Shown: positions 1 to 8,948, counted from the stretch's first letter. The stretch is DNA of 15,676 nucleotides from CAZEER01 sp964586315 (GCA_964586315.1 CAZPHE010000050.1:1-15676); one strand, 5' to 3'. Translations and numbers: made by a program. The notes: generated by a model from the sequence alone, not told the origin.

Positions 1-2874
1 ATTAAATATATCCTGTTTATTAACTTCAATTATTTTACCAAATTCAGAAAGTTTTACCATATCAATTTTTTCTTTATTTCCAACAACAGTGATCGTAATC
101 GGTTTATTTTGAATATACTTTTTGTATAAATCCAACACATCCTGAAATTCGATTGATTGATAATTATCTTTATATAGTGGATTGGGATTATCCTTATAGC
201 CAGTTTTTTTCCAATTCCTTACTGTTAGATTTATAGATCGGAAATTAGGTTTCTTGGAATTTAAGGATTGTAATAATCCAGATTTTATACCTTCGATTCT
301 AAATGGCTTTTCTGGCATTTCAGTAAGCAATGATATATATGCACTAATCGCATCGGTAGTTTTATCTGCCTGAGTACCCATAAACCCTTGAAAATAACCT
401 GTCCCATCAAGATAAAATGGACGCTGGTATGTACCGCGCGCAGAGTATGCCAGTGATCTAAATTCTCGAATTTCTTGAAATACTAATCCTGCCATACTAC
501 CACCAAAATATTTATTAAACGTTGCTATTGTAAAACGTTCTTCAAGACTCATTGGGGCACCTTTTATCAAAAGATAAATCTGACTCTGAACAGCTTTTTT
601 ATCATTGAAAAAATAGATTACATTGGAATCTTTTAGTAGCTGATCATAAACTACAGGTGAATTTGATTTTTTTAATCTTTCATAAAGAACAAAATTTTGA
701 TTAATTGTTTTTTTCAAATAAGAAATATCATGGGTCCCAGTATAAAAAATACTAGTCTCCATTTTCATTGCATCTTTTATTTGGGTCATTAAAAAATCAG
801 TATCCATCTTTTTTACTTCTGAAATTGTTGATCTCTTTAATAACGGAGCATTTTGACCAACTAAAGCATAGTTTTTCAAAGCGTTCCCTTTGGCTGCTGC
901 GTCTCGACCCTCAAATCGTCTTTCAAGAGTACTACTTTGAATAAGTTTCTTTAATTTTTTTTGATCTTCTTTTCTTACCGACATTGTTTTTAAAAATCCT
1001 CCTGCCATATTCATTGTTTTTTCAAAGTTTTTATCAAATCCTTTTATGTTTATACCAAAATAGTCACCGGTACTGAAAAAATTTATTGTTGCACCTATTT
1101 TTTGTAGTTCTTCCTTTAATTGATTAAAGTTGAGTTCATGACTCCCAATCATGTTTCCAAATTCAGCTGCATATTTCAATGCTGGATTTTCTTTTGTTCC
1201 AATTCCATATTCTATTCTCATTGTAAAAATTGAATTAATATGGTTATAATTATGGTGAAAATGAAAATTTTCGTTAAGCTTTTCATGATAGGTATCCTTA
1301 TCTATATCTACAAAATCAAATTCGATTACATCTTCAGGAACTTTTTCTAGACTTTCTGCATACGATGATATTTTTTCAGCATTTTTAGGTTTGATGGGCT
1401 TGAAAGGAGGTTTCTCAAGTTTGGTCTTTTTAGGGAATCCCATTTTTGATTTATAAACCAAATAATTATCCTTAAAATATTTATTTGCTACGCGAACAAC
1501 TTCATCCTTATCGATTGAATCTATTTTCTCTGGATAATTAATAATATCTTCCCATGTTTTATCAAAATTAATTACCTGTAGGGCATATCCTAAACGATTC
1601 GATACATTTTCTAGACCAGTTTCATGATCTTGTATCATCGAAAGTTTAATTGATTCCAAAAACTCATCGCTAAAGTCTCCTGCTTTTACCTTTTCTATTT
1701 GATCTAAAACTGCATTCTCAGCACCTCTGAACGTTTGAAAAACCAGTTTTGGTATAAATATAAAGGCCATTGATCCATGATCTGCTCCACCAAATCCATC
1801 TATTGCTGATGATCCTGTAAGTTTGTTCTCTACACTTAACCTATCTAAAAGCCCTGTAGAAGATCTATTGTTGAATAAATTCTTTATGATTTGAAGAGTT
1901 TCATTATCACCATGACTTGGAGGAGGGACCCGAAATCCAATAATACCAAATCGAATCGGTGTCATTCTTTTTGTCACGACTTCCCTACCATTAAATGGCT
2001 GCTCTTGAATATTGACAAAATCAGGATTTGGTCCAGATTTTAATGTTCCAAAAGTACTTTCTATCTGCGGCTTAATATCTTCAGGGTCAAAATTCCCAGC
2101 TAAAAGTAAAAACATATTATTTGCGATATAATACGTATCATAATACTCCTTCATTTTTGTGAGAGATGGGTTTTTTAAATGTTCTACGGATCCGAGTACT
2201 GTCTGCTGACCATAAGGGTGGTTTTTCCAAAAATTTTCAAAATATTCTTCAATAAGTTTTCGAAATGGGTTGTCCATTGATCTATTCTTTTCTTCATATA
2301 CTGTTTCCAATTCAGACTGGAATAATCTGAAAACGGGATTTTTGAAGCGGTGGCTGTTTAGGTCTAGCCATTTATTCATTTGATGACTTGGAAATTGATT
2401 AAAATAGGCAATTACATCATTATTGGTAAATGCATTAAGACCAGTACCTCCAAATCCTTCGATCACTTTAGTAAATTCATTTGGGATTGCATATTCTGAT
2501 GCTTTTATATTTAGATCATTAATTTTTTTCTGTAGGACTACTCTCTCATCTACACCAACAGTACTACCAAGTCGATCATAGAGTGATGCAATACTATCGA
2601 GGTATACTTTTTCTGAGTTATAATCTACGGTGCCTAGTTCTGTAGTGCCCTTAAACAACATATGTTCGAGGTAGTGTGCTATACCAGTTGCATCAGTAGG
2701 ATCTTGCTTACCTCCTCCTTTTACAACTACTGCTCCGTAGACGCTATTTGCATGGGTATCATTATTTAACATTACCGTCAAACCATTATCAAGTTTGTAC
2801 ATATCTATATTTAGCGGAGTATTTGCTAAACAAAGACTGGATATTGTAATATAAAATAAAAGTGTATATTTCAT
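1..2874 (-). CDS. Secreted M16 (pitrilysin/insulinase) zinc metallopeptidase, two-domain type, 3' end outside window
   Basis: Frame is open from an ATG at 2874 to the left edge (958 codons, no stop). It begins with a hydrophobic export signal of about 17 residues (MKYTLLFYITISSLCLA). The inverted zinc motif HYLEH is at residues 67-71 (ligands H67 and H71, catalytic base E70), followed by MLFKGT. The third ligand is most likely E194 in VYEEKNRS. The stretch between them is about 45 residues longer than in short M16B proteases, an insertion I associate with FCB-group members. A second M16 unit follows after about residue 480, including FGIIGFRVPP (first half) and the R/Y motif region around R806-Y816 in EFRSLAYSARGTY. 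The visible end has the usual family C-terminus, so the stop is probably only a few codons beyond the window. Expected role: periplasmic or outer-membrane-associated peptide degradation. Substrate unknown. It appears monocistronic and divergent from the glycosyltransferase gene. Confidence 0.93.
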   Translation of the reverse strand, partial: MKYTLLFYITISSLCLANTPLNIDMYKLDNGLTVMLNNDTHANSVYGAVVVKGGGKQDPTDATGIAHYLEHMLFKGTTELGTVDYNSEKVYLDSIASLYDRLGSTVGVDERVVLQKKINDLNIKASEYAIPNEFTKVIEGFGGTGLNAFTNNDVIAYFNQFPSHQMNKWLDLNSHRFKNPVFRLFQSELETVYEEKNRSMDNPFRKLIEEYFENFWKNHPYGQQTVLGSVEHLKNPSLTKMKEYYDTYYIANNMFLLLAGNFDPEDIKPQIESTFGTLKSGPNPDFVNIQEQPFNGREVVTKRMTPIRFGIIGFRVPPPSHGDNETLQIIKNLFNNRSSTGLLDRLSVENKLTGSSAIDGFGGADHGSMAFIFIPKLVFQTFRGAENAVLDQIEKVKAGDFSDEFLESIKLSMIQDHETGLENVSNRLGYALQVINFDKTWEDIINYPEKIDSIDKDEVVRVANKYFKDNYLVYKSKMGFPKKTKLEKPPFKPIKPKNAEKISSYAESLEKVPEDVIEFDFVDIDKDTYHEKLNENFHFHHNYNHINSIFTMRIEYGIGTKENPALKYAAEFGNMIGSHELNFNQLKEELQKIGATINFFSTGDYFGINIKGFDKNFEKTMNMAGGFLKTMSVRKEDQKKLKKLIQSSTLERRFEGRDAAAKGNALKNYALVGQNAPLLKRSTISEVKKMDTDFLMTQIKDAMKMETSIFYTGTHDISYLKKTINQNFVLYERLKKSNSPVVYDQLLKDSNVIYFFNDKKAVQSQIYLLIKGAPMSLEERFTIATFNKYFGGSMAGLVFQEIREFRSLAYSARGTYQRPFYLDGTGYFQGFMGTQADKTTDAISAYISLLTEMPEKPFRIEGIKSGLLQSLNSKKPNFRSINLTVRNWKKTGYKDNPNPLYKDNYQSIEFQDVLDLYKKYIQNKPITITVVGNKEKIDMVKLSEFGKIIEVNKQDIFN

Positions 2875-2940
2875 TTGCTCAAATCCTTTGAATAAATAGT
2901 AAAAAGTATATTATAAATTAGTGATTAATCTTTTTTTTAT

Positions 2941-2957
2941 AGGTTAGTTAATAACCT
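2941..2957. repeat. Inverted repeat in divergent intergenic region
   Basis: AGGTTA-N5-TAACCT is a perfect 6-bp inverted repeat in the 232-bp spacer between the M16 peptidase and the glycosyltransferase. No T-tract follows it on either strand, so it is not a convincing terminator. An operator is possible. A weak plus-strand promoter-like pair lies just downstream (TTGATG at 2962, TATAAT at 2983, spacer only 15 bp). Confidence 0.3.
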
Positions 2958-3106
2958 GAATTTGATGCGATAAGTGTTATTATATAATATCATATTTATA
3001 ATATTCCATCTGTTGGTTACAAAATATTTATAAAATAATTTCCAATTCATTATACAGATATTATTAATTAATGGCTTAATTAAAGATTACAAAGAAATAT
3101 AACCAA

Positions 3107-4273
3107 TTGAATATTCTACACATCATTGGAACTCCAGTACTTGGCGGGGTTCAAAGTTATTTACTTGATTTAAGTAAATATGATAGACAATTTTCTATTT
3201 CGCGGGATTTACTCTGTTTGAATAGAGATGATGGCATACTTAAACAAAGTTTTAAAGAGAATGGAATCGAATGCTACCTCTGCACAATTATGCCTAAGGA
3301 TTATAGTCTCCGTCCATATAGGTTGTGGAAAATCATTAGAAAGGTTATGAGAATATTTTTCTTCTTTAAACTATTTAAATCAATTAAAAGATTAAAACCG
3401 GATATTATAGTCTGTGAAGACCCAAGTTATTTAAATACACAGTTACTGGTTTCAAAACTTTTATCAATTCCATTTATCTGGCATATACATAATTCAAATC
3501 AGTTTACAAATGTGAATAAACAAATTTTTTATTTACTAATAAAATATTATTTAGGAAGAAATCTATTTATTATTGCAACATCAGAGTCTGTTCTAACAAG
3601 TAACTTAAATGGGTATAAAGATAGAATAAAAAAATATTGGAAAGACATCCCTATCATACCTGTGACAACCAACCTTGAGCCTTTTAAACAAAATAATATT
3701 GATAAACAAAATCATTATAACGGAACCGTTATCGGGACTCTCGGTCGATTAGTCTGGCAAAAAGATTATGAATTTCTAATCCGAGTATTCCACAAAGTAC
3801 ACAAAAAGATAGATAAAAATATTTTTCTATTAATCGGTGGATCAGGACCAATGTTTAAAGATCTTGATGCCTTAATTATAGAATTGGAAATGCAAGACTA
3901 CGTAAAATTATTAGGTGATATCCAAAGAGAAAAACTTCCAGAATATTTTAATAGTTTAGATATTTATGTACAATCTTCAATGACCGAGAGTATGCCAATC
4001 AGTATAAAAGAAGCAATGGCCTGTGGTCTACCCATAATTTCCACAGATGTAGGTGGAATACCTGAGCTAATTAGCGAGGGAGAAACAGGGTTCTTAATAA
4101 AACCAAAAGATGAAACTGCTTTTACAAAAACACTGACCAATGTCCTAAATATGAATCCAAAAGAATTAAAGAAAATTGGTGAGAGTGCGTCAAATCATGT
4201 ACATAAAAATTATAATATAAAAAATTTTGCAGGTCTACACTCGGATATATATAGTAAACTAAAAAATAAGTAA
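3107..4273 (+). CDS. Glycosyltransferase family 4 (GT-B fold)
   Basis: Retaining glycosyltransferase of 388 residues, expected at the cytoplasmic face of the inner membrane, adding a sugar from a nucleotide-sugar donor to a glycan acceptor. The N-terminal Rossmann half opens NILHIIGTPVLGGVQSY, with the glycine-rich acceptor-side loop. The C-terminal donor domain starts near VIGTLGRLVWQKDYEFLI and contains the GGSGP loop, LLGDIQREKLPEYF, and the family EX7E motif (E294 and E302 in MTESMPISIKEAMACGLPII), then STDVGGIPELI and ETGFLIKP. The start is TTG at 3107: an in-frame TAA at 3077 limits extension and no ATG fits, while the family N-terminus begins exactly here. No strong Shine-Dalgarno is seen. 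Donor and acceptor cannot be read from sequence. It converges on the glycan operon, to which it probably belongs functionally. Confidence 0.92.
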   Translation: MNILHIIGTPVLGGVQSYLLDLSKYDRQFSISRDLLCLNRDDGILKQSFKENGIECYLCTIMPKDYSLRPYRLWKIIRKVMRIFFFFKLFKSIKRLKPDIIVCEDPSYLNTQLLVSKLLSIPFIWHIHNSNQFTNVNKQIFYLLIKYYLGRNLFIIATSESVLTSNLNGYKDRIKKYWKDIPIIPVTTNLEPFKQNNIDKQNHYNGTVIGTLGRLVWQKDYEFLIRVFHKVHKKIDKNIFLLIGGSGPMFKDLDALIIELEMQDYVKLLGDIQREKLPEYFNSLDIYVQSSMTESMPISIKEAMACGLPIISTDVGGIPELISEGETGFLIKPKDETAFTKTLTNVLNMNPKELKKIGESASNHVHKNYNIKNFAGLHSDIYSKLKNK

Positions 4274-4301
4274 TGCTTATACTCATAACATCTAAATAAA
4301 T

Positions 4302-4320
4302 AGTTTTTTATAAAAGAACT
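4302..4320. terminator. Weak AT-rich hairpin between convergent genes
   Basis: An 8-bp stem (AGTTTTTT/AAAGAACT with one G-U pair, loop ATA) fills the 47-bp gap between the converging glycosyltransferase and FkbM genes. It could end transcripts from both sides, but it has almost no G+C and no clean following T-run. Confidence 0.3.
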
Positions 4321-5094
4321 TTATACAAAATCCTCTTTTGATTTATATAATTCTTTTCTGGATGCAATTAAGTTCGGAATATGATCAAGATGAGCAGTGT
4401 CACTTTTTATTTCTTTAAAGAATTGATCATAAAAGTGGGTGTACTCTTTGGCCATCAAATAGTCAACTATTTCATCAAGATTATTATTTATTTCAATTAC
4501 CACTACAGGATGAAATTTCTCTACAATTTTTGCACATCCTTTTAAACAGTCCAGGTCATCACCATCCGTATCAATTTTAATTAAGTTAATATTTTTACAT
4601 TGATCAAAGATCAAACTGTCAACGGTTCTTATATCATCGCTATTCTTATTACCAATAATAACATTGTGCAACTCTATATTTTTAAAATTATTTTTTTTAA
4701 TCGATGACTCTAGGTTTTTGTAAATATCGTTTTCACACTCAAAAGAATATATTTTCCCATTTTCATTACTAACATACATAGAACAGACCAGGGTAATAAA
4801 ACCATAATTTGACCCGATATCAATTACTTCAGATTCATTATTAATCAGACTCAAAATCGCTCTTGTTAATGAATTCTCTATACCCTTTTTCTTTGCTCTA
4901 TTTAATATTTGGAGCGGTGCATAGAAATAGAATTCATAATTATTCCAGGTTATAAATCCATCTGGTTTTAATATTTTATTTCTATCAAAGAACCAGTCTC
5001 TTAAAAATTTCAAATTTTTTGAAGAGCCTAAAATATTGACTAACCTTTTTGGAAAAATGAAAATTGTTAGATTATATAATAAATTTTTTAGCAA
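4321..5094 (-). CDS. FkbM-family SAM-dependent methyltransferase
   Basis: Protein of 257 residues. The Rossmann SAM-binding motif I is VIDIGSNYGF (90-99). The acidic residue after strand 2 is E119 in YSFEC. The FkbM signature LIKIDTDGDDLDCLKG lies at 171-186, followed by HPVVVIEI. FkbM enzymes methylate hydroxyl groups of sugars or polyketides. With glycan genes around it, O-methylation of a surface polysaccharide sugar is the likely role (inference). The TTG start follows an in-frame TGA directly and is supported by AGGAG nine bases upstream, so no ATG-based start is needed. It is the last gene of the five-gene minus-strand run, 121 bp behind the preceding gene. Confidence 0.88.
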   Translation of the reverse strand: MLKNLLYNLTIFIFPKRLVNILGSSKNLKFLRDWFFDRNKILKPDGFITWNNYEFYFYAPLQILNRAKKKGIENSLTRAILSLINNESEVIDIGSNYGFITLVCSMYVSNENGKIYSFECENDIYKNLESSIKKNNFKNIELHNVIIGNKNSDDIRTVDSLIFDQCKNINLIKIDTDGDDLDCLKGCAKIVEKFHPVVVIEINNNLDEIVDYLMAKEYTHFYDQFFKEIKSDTAHLDHIPNLIASRKELYKSKEDFV

Positions 5095-5103
5095 TCAAAT
5101 GTT

Positions 5104-5108
5104 CTCCT
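5104..5108 (-). promoter_or_regulatory. Shine-Dalgarno deciding the TTG start of the FkbM gene
   Basis: AGGAG on the minus strand, nine bases before the TTG at 5094. It is the best ribosome-binding site in the glycan operon and supports a TTG start that is otherwise the first sense codon after a stop. Confidence 0.6.
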
Positions 5109-5174
5109 AGCGCTTAAAACTTATTCTGCATTTCTAAAAACAATTTAAATAATATTTAGATTAGTATTCTTGTT

Positions 5175-5191
5175 AATCATCAGCGATGATT
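5175..5191. repeat. Perfect hairpin inside the glycan operon
   Basis: AATCATC-AGC-GATGATT is a perfect 7-bp inverted repeat with a 3-base loop in the 121-bp gap between the class I and FkbM methyltransferase genes. On the minus strand it is not followed by a T-run, so it is more likely an RNA-processing or stability element, or a protein site, than a terminator. Confidence 0.4.
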
Positions 5192-5215
5192 TTATAAGGC
5201 TTCAGTAGTGAATGA

Positions 5216-6100
5216 TTATTTATTCAGCTTAGCAGAGATACTTGCTATAAATAGTTCTTTTATGATGGGAATATAAATTAAAAACCTTAATTTTTTTGAT
5301 ATAGGAAGTGTTTGAATACTGTTCACTGAAAAACCAAATTTTTTAACTATTTTGGTAAACCTATAAAAACCCATTTTATTTAATCCGCCTTTTTTTTCCT
5401 TAAATTTTTCAACCATCCTTCCTCTATTTTTAATAACCGAATGGCATCTCATAATAGTTTTTTCAGGTAGAATTAAATGGAGCCAGGGTCTGTCTTTCCT
5501 AAATGTCCCACTCATATGCCTGCCGTAAGGTCCATACCAGGAAGGCCCAAATTGTATCCAAAGACTCCCTCCTGGTTTTAAGACTCTGACCATTTCACTA
5601 AACATGAATTCTGGTTTTTCAAAATGTTCAAAAGAGTCATGAGAGATCACCAAATCATATGATTGATCATTCACCTGAGATATATCACTCACCGATAGCG
5701 TGAGATTATCAATTTTGTATTTTTCGCGATACTTGTTAACCATTTCAAAATTATGGATTAAGTCTATCCCATGAACCGTACAATTTGAAAATTTTGCTAA
5801 CATTAAGGCATAGTCACCTCTACCACATCCTAAATCAAGTATTTTTTTCCCGATTAGAATGTCTAAAAAATCATTTCCAAAAGCAGTTTTATACCTTTCT
5901 TTTAAAGAATCTAGGTCTAGTCCGGATTGTTTTTTTTCTGATTGTGAACTCTCTTTTAAATAATCTCTATTTATGAATATTTTATTTTTCAAAAAATAAA
6001 TATTAAAAATCTTCCAGCTAGGATTATTTATAAAAAAGCATGTTTTAAAAATAAACTTTTCAAAATAATTCAAATTTTTATATAGAGGATATTTTTCCAT
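5216..6100 (-). CDS. Class I SAM-dependent methyltransferase (Methyltransf_11 type)
   Basis: Protein of 294 residues. A basic N-terminal extension of about 80 residues precedes the SAM fold: motif I ILDLGCGRGDYAL (87-99), ribose-binding acidic residue D113 in GIDLIHN, motif II-like SYDLVISHDSFEHF (147-160), and LKPGGSLWIQFGP (174-186). The segment PSWYGPYGRHMSG (187-198 region) is typical of small-molecule or glycan methyltransferases that carry a metal- or substrate-binding insert. The substrate is unknown; sugar or lipid-linked glycan is inferred from context. ATG start at 6100, only 8 bp after the stop of the upstream rhamnosyltransferase-like gene, which suggests translational coupling. 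Confidence 0.87.
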   Translation of the reverse strand: MEKYPLYKNLNYFEKFIFKTCFFINNPSWKIFNIYFLKNKIFINRDYLKESSQSEKKQSGLDLDSLKERYKTAFGNDFLDILIGKKILDLGCGRGDYALMLAKFSNCTVHGIDLIHNFEMVNKYREKYKIDNLTLSVSDISQVNDQSYDLVISHDSFEHFEKPEFMFSEMVRVLKPGGSLWIQFGPSWYGPYGRHMSGTFRKDRPWLHLILPEKTIMRCHSVIKNRGRMVEKFKEKKGGLNKMGFYRFTKIVKKFGFSVNSIQTLPISKKLRFLIYIPIIKELFIASISAKLNK

Positions 6101-6108
6101 TCAATCAT

Positions 6109-6942
6109 TTAATCATTAAATAATCTTCTTATATGATACTTTATCCTTCTTTGAAAAATAAATATGAAATACCTTACCATATAAATCATAGAAGAAAAGA
6201 AAGAAATCTCAAGTCTGTAAATTCCGAAAAGGCTGTTCTCAAATTTAAAAACTGGCATATATCTTTTTTGGGTCCTGTTCAATCTGTTTATCAGGTTCCT
6301 TTCATGAAATATTTGTAGCCAATATCTTTGGTCGTATAGGTCTAACATGTCACCCATCGTCCCGAGTGATCCATGAGGACCGCACCAGACAGTGCTAAAA
6401 CCATTTTCATTACTTTTTTCAATGAGTGACGTACCACAAGGGTTATTGTAGTGGCCTTTTTTAATCAAAACTTTTTTCGTTTCGCTATAGGCATATCCAT
6501 AATAAAGATTTATAAACTGAAATGACTGGCAATCAAACAAACTCTGAATTTTCTCTATTGTGAACTTACTAAGGCAATCATCATTATCAATTCTTGTTGT
6601 GATTAGATATTGGTTTTCATTATCCATCAAATTATTTATATCCTGCTTGTATGACGAAAACATTTGGTCACTATCTTCAACAAAATAAGGCAAAAAGAAT
6701 GGATGCTTTAGCCTAATCTTTTCAATTTTATCCAAAAAAAATGAATCTGTATTAGTATCGAAATAGACCAACCATTTAAAATTTTTATTGATTTGATTTG
6801 ATATTGATGGTAGGCATATTGTCTCAAATAGATTAAACCTGTGGCTCAACCAATTATCGGTTAATACATCAATATTATTTTTATCTTTTTTGTTGAATAG
6901 ACCTTTAATATTAAACCTGGTTAATAGAAAGTGATTAAACAT
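6109..6942 (-). CDS. Putative rhamnosyltransferase (Rhamno_transf/PF11316-like)
   Basis: From ATG 6942 it is 277 residues. It matches the Rhamno_transf pattern: HFLLTRFNI at the N-terminus, WLSHRFNLFETICLPSI (31-47), NFKWLVYFDTNTD, the nucleotide-sugar-binding acidic block YLITTRIDNDD (112-122), then a C-terminal CGPHGSLGTMGDML. The DNDD cluster corresponds to the DXD-type metal/nucleotide site of GT-A enzymes. The frame extends eight codons further to a TTG at 6966, but the ATG fits the family N-terminus better and neither has a clear Shine-Dalgarno. The rhamnosyl assignment comes from the family name and is not proven; any GT-A sugar transferase activity is possible. It is coupled to the downstream methyltransferase by an 8-bp gap. 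Confidence 0.78.
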   Translation of the reverse strand: MFNHFLLTRFNIKGLFNKKDKNNIDVLTDNWLSHRFNLFETICLPSISNQINKNFKWLVYFDTNTDSFFLDKIEKIRLKHPFFLPYFVEDSDQMFSSYKQDINNLMDNENQYLITTRIDNDDCLSKFTIEKIQSLFDCQSFQFINLYYGYAYSETKKVLIKKGHYNNPCGTSLIEKSNENGFSTVWCGPHGSLGTMGDMLDLYDQRYWLQIFHERNLINRLNRTQKRYMPVFKFENSLFGIYRLEISFFSSMIYMVRYFIFIFQRRIKYHIRRLFND

Positions 6943-7017
6943 GGTAATGTAAGAAAGGAATACCAAGAGGTATATCTATTAAAGTTGACTTTGAGATTCT
7001 GTAAAAAGGATTCGCCA

Positions 7018-8085
7018 TTAAATATTATCAGAATCAGACATTGTAAAATACCACCTAAGGTTTTTTGAGATAATTCTGTCTCCTAAATCATTATTATAAC
7101 ATATAACAGGTATAGATTTATATTGTCTAAATCCAAAGGACTTGAGCCTGTTTGTATAGACACCTTTTTGTATCCACATACTAATCATATCAAAACCCTT
7201 ATTAATAAAATATTTACGGGCGTATTCTATTAGGCTGTTAAATACAATCTGGTCACCCTCATCCACAGTGAAAATGTCAGCGATATATCCAACCCTGAGA
7301 CTATTCCACAGCCCATCCTTCAGAACAATATAACCAACCGGCTTTTCATGTTTTGTTGCCAAAAGAAAATTATAATTATCAGGGTTTTCTAAATATCTCC
7401 ATTTGATATATTCTGAGTTCCTAATAGTAATACAATCGTATTTTGACCCTTCTTCTTCCCAGATTTCATCAATATAATTTTCTGATTCAGTAAATGGAAA
7501 TACTTGAATTTTTTTATCAATATCTGGAATAGAAATCATTTTCTTTATTTTAAAAAATGGAGAAATAGTGGATGATAATATTGATGAAATAAAAACATTA
7601 TTTATCTTTTTATCCAATATTTTGGTCATGTTTATTGGATAAACAAAATTATAAACCTGAAGGTTGGGTATTATACCAAAATTCAGTTTCTTTTGATAGC
7701 CCGGAAGTGAATTGGTATTGGGCGTACCATAAATAAAATTGATCCCATGTTTTTCTGCTTCATCTCTTGCAGAATTAACAAGTCTAGTAAACAGACCTCT
7801 TCGTTGATAATCAGTACTTGTAAATGTGTCACCAATCTCAGCACAGATCATTTCTTCATTTATCATTAAGAATTTTTTTGGTGTTATTGTCGTCATACTA
7901 ACGGTTTTGTTTTCAATTTGGACTACCTTACATATGCCCTCCTTAAACGGGTTCTTTTTTATTTTCCAACTGTAGTAATCACTATTGCCAGATCGTCGTG
8001 ACGTGTTTTCCATTTGAAATTCACTTCTCAATAGCCCGATATCATTGAAATTATCTCCTGTGTGGTTTTTAGCCGTTAACTCCAA
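7018..8085 (-). CDS. GNAT-family N-acetyltransferase, probably tandem-GNAT
   Basis: Protein of 355 residues. The first GNAT domain shows SWKIKKNPF (about 39-47), AEIGDTFTSTDYQRRGLFTRLV (acetyl-CoA pyrophosphate loop, Q94-R95-R96-G97-L98-F99), then INFIYGTPNTNSLPGYQKKLNF. A second GNAT-like half follows SEYIKWRYLENP, with FLLATKHEKPVGYIVLKDG and a C-terminal GFDMISMWIQKGVYTNRLKSFGFRQY. Such proteins acylate amino sugars or other amines; after a deacetylase gene, N-acylation of a newly freed amino group is plausible but not shown. The start is TTG at 8085, overlapping the deacetylase gene by 10 bp, with AGGA four bases upstream; the alternative is ATG at 8013 (residue 25). Confidence 0.82.
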   Translation of the reverse strand: MELTAKNHTGDNFNDIGLLRSEFQMENTSRRSGNSDYYSWKIKKNPFKEGICKVVQIENKTVSMTTITPKKFLMINEEMICAEIGDTFTSTDYQRRGLFTRLVNSARDEAEKHGINFIYGTPNTNSLPGYQKKLNFGIIPNLQVYNFVYPINMTKILDKKINNVFISSILSSTISPFFKIKKMISIPDIDKKIQVFPFTESENYIDEIWEEEGSKYDCITIRNSEYIKWRYLENPDNYNFLLATKHEKPVGYIVLKDGLWNSLRVGYIADIFTVDEGDQIVFNSLIEYARKYFINKGFDMISMWIQKGVYTNRLKSFGFRQYKSIPVICYNNDLGDRIISKNLRWYFTMSDSDNI

Positions 8086-8948
8086 CTGATCCTATCCATA
8101 TTATTTTTATAAAATTTATGCACCATGCCCACCCAATCATATGCACCTTTAGTTTTTAGTACAAACTCATTAAAACTATCTCGGCCGTATATAGGAATCC
8201 TTTTCATATCCAATAAATCACAATCAGACGTTACGGAACCCCAATTTCCAAGGAACGCTAACTCTATCCCCAGTTCTGATAGACTTGTCTTAATTTTTTT
8301 TGCATTGATGCCAAACACACCAAAAGGAGCAACATAGCTTGATTTTGATTTTTCATTCTCAATAAACTGACTTAAAAATTCTAAGGAAGCATTTATATCT
8401 TTTTTTATGTGTTCTTTAACCATTGATGGATTTTTTTGATGAACATGTCCATGAGATTGGAAAGAAATTTTATTATCTCTCATCTTTTTTAATTGGTTTT
8501 TTTTTAGAGGCATACTTGACGACGATTCTTCAATATCTTTTTTTAAAAGGAATGGAAAAGGGTAACCGCTGTCAATATAACTGGTCGATAAGTAAAAATT
8601 GGCTTTAAAATCAAATTTTTTTAATACACTATATGCATGTTTATAATTATCGCTATAGCCATCATCAAATGTTATACATACATATTTTTTATCACCTACA
8701 CCTTGCTCCAGAATATCGGGAATTTCATAGGTGTAAATTGTGGTAAACCCAGAGTCTTTAAGGTATTGCATCTGTGCGGTAAAACTTTCGGGCGTAACAT
8801 TCCAATATTTTTCCGAACAATTATTGCTGTGGCTTGTTCTATGATAACAGAGAATGACTATCCTTTCTTTTGATAAAAACTTTTTAGAAAAAAAATAAAA
8901 AACATGTGATAAACAATAAATTATTTTTAATAATGAATTCTTTACCAT
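8076..8948 (-). CDS. Polysaccharide deacetylase (NodB homology, CE4)
   Basis: Protein of 290 residues. It begins with a hydrophobic segment (about 5-20) that may anchor it in the membrane, then IVILCYHRTS (30-39), the first CE4 motif YVCITFDDGYSDN (89-101, D95 and D96), and motif 2 SHGHVH (165-170, H166 and H170), giving the Asp-His-His metal triad. Motif 3 is YVAPFG, a variant of the usual RxPxG/AYPFG. Expected activity: metal-dependent removal of N- or O-acetyl groups from a surface polysaccharide. ATG start at 8948 without a clear Shine-Dalgarno. It is the first gene of the operon, preceded by a terminator element and a promoter-like pair at 9005-9034. It overlaps the next gene by 10 bp. 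Confidence 0.88.
   Translation of the reverse strand: MVKNSLLKIIYCLSHVFYFFSKKFLSKERIVILCYHRTSHSNNCSEKYWNVTPESFTAQMQYLKDSGFTTIYTYEIPDILEQGVGDKKYVCITFDDGYSDNYKHAYSVLKKFDFKANFYLSTSYIDSGYPFPFLLKKDIEESSSSMPLKKNQLKKMRDNKISFQSHGHVHQKNPSMVKEHIKKDINASLEFLSQFIENEKSKSSYVAPFGVFGINAKKIKTSLSELGIELAFLGNWGSVTSDCDLLDMKRIPIYGRDSFNEFVLKTKGAYDWVGMVHKFYKNNMDRISWS

Noticed and set aside
8125..8873. Three plus-strand open frames opposite the polysaccharide deacetylase gene
   Set aside because: They lie wholly inside a gene with clear CE4 motifs on the other strand, lack family features, and arise from the A+T-rich antisense sequence.
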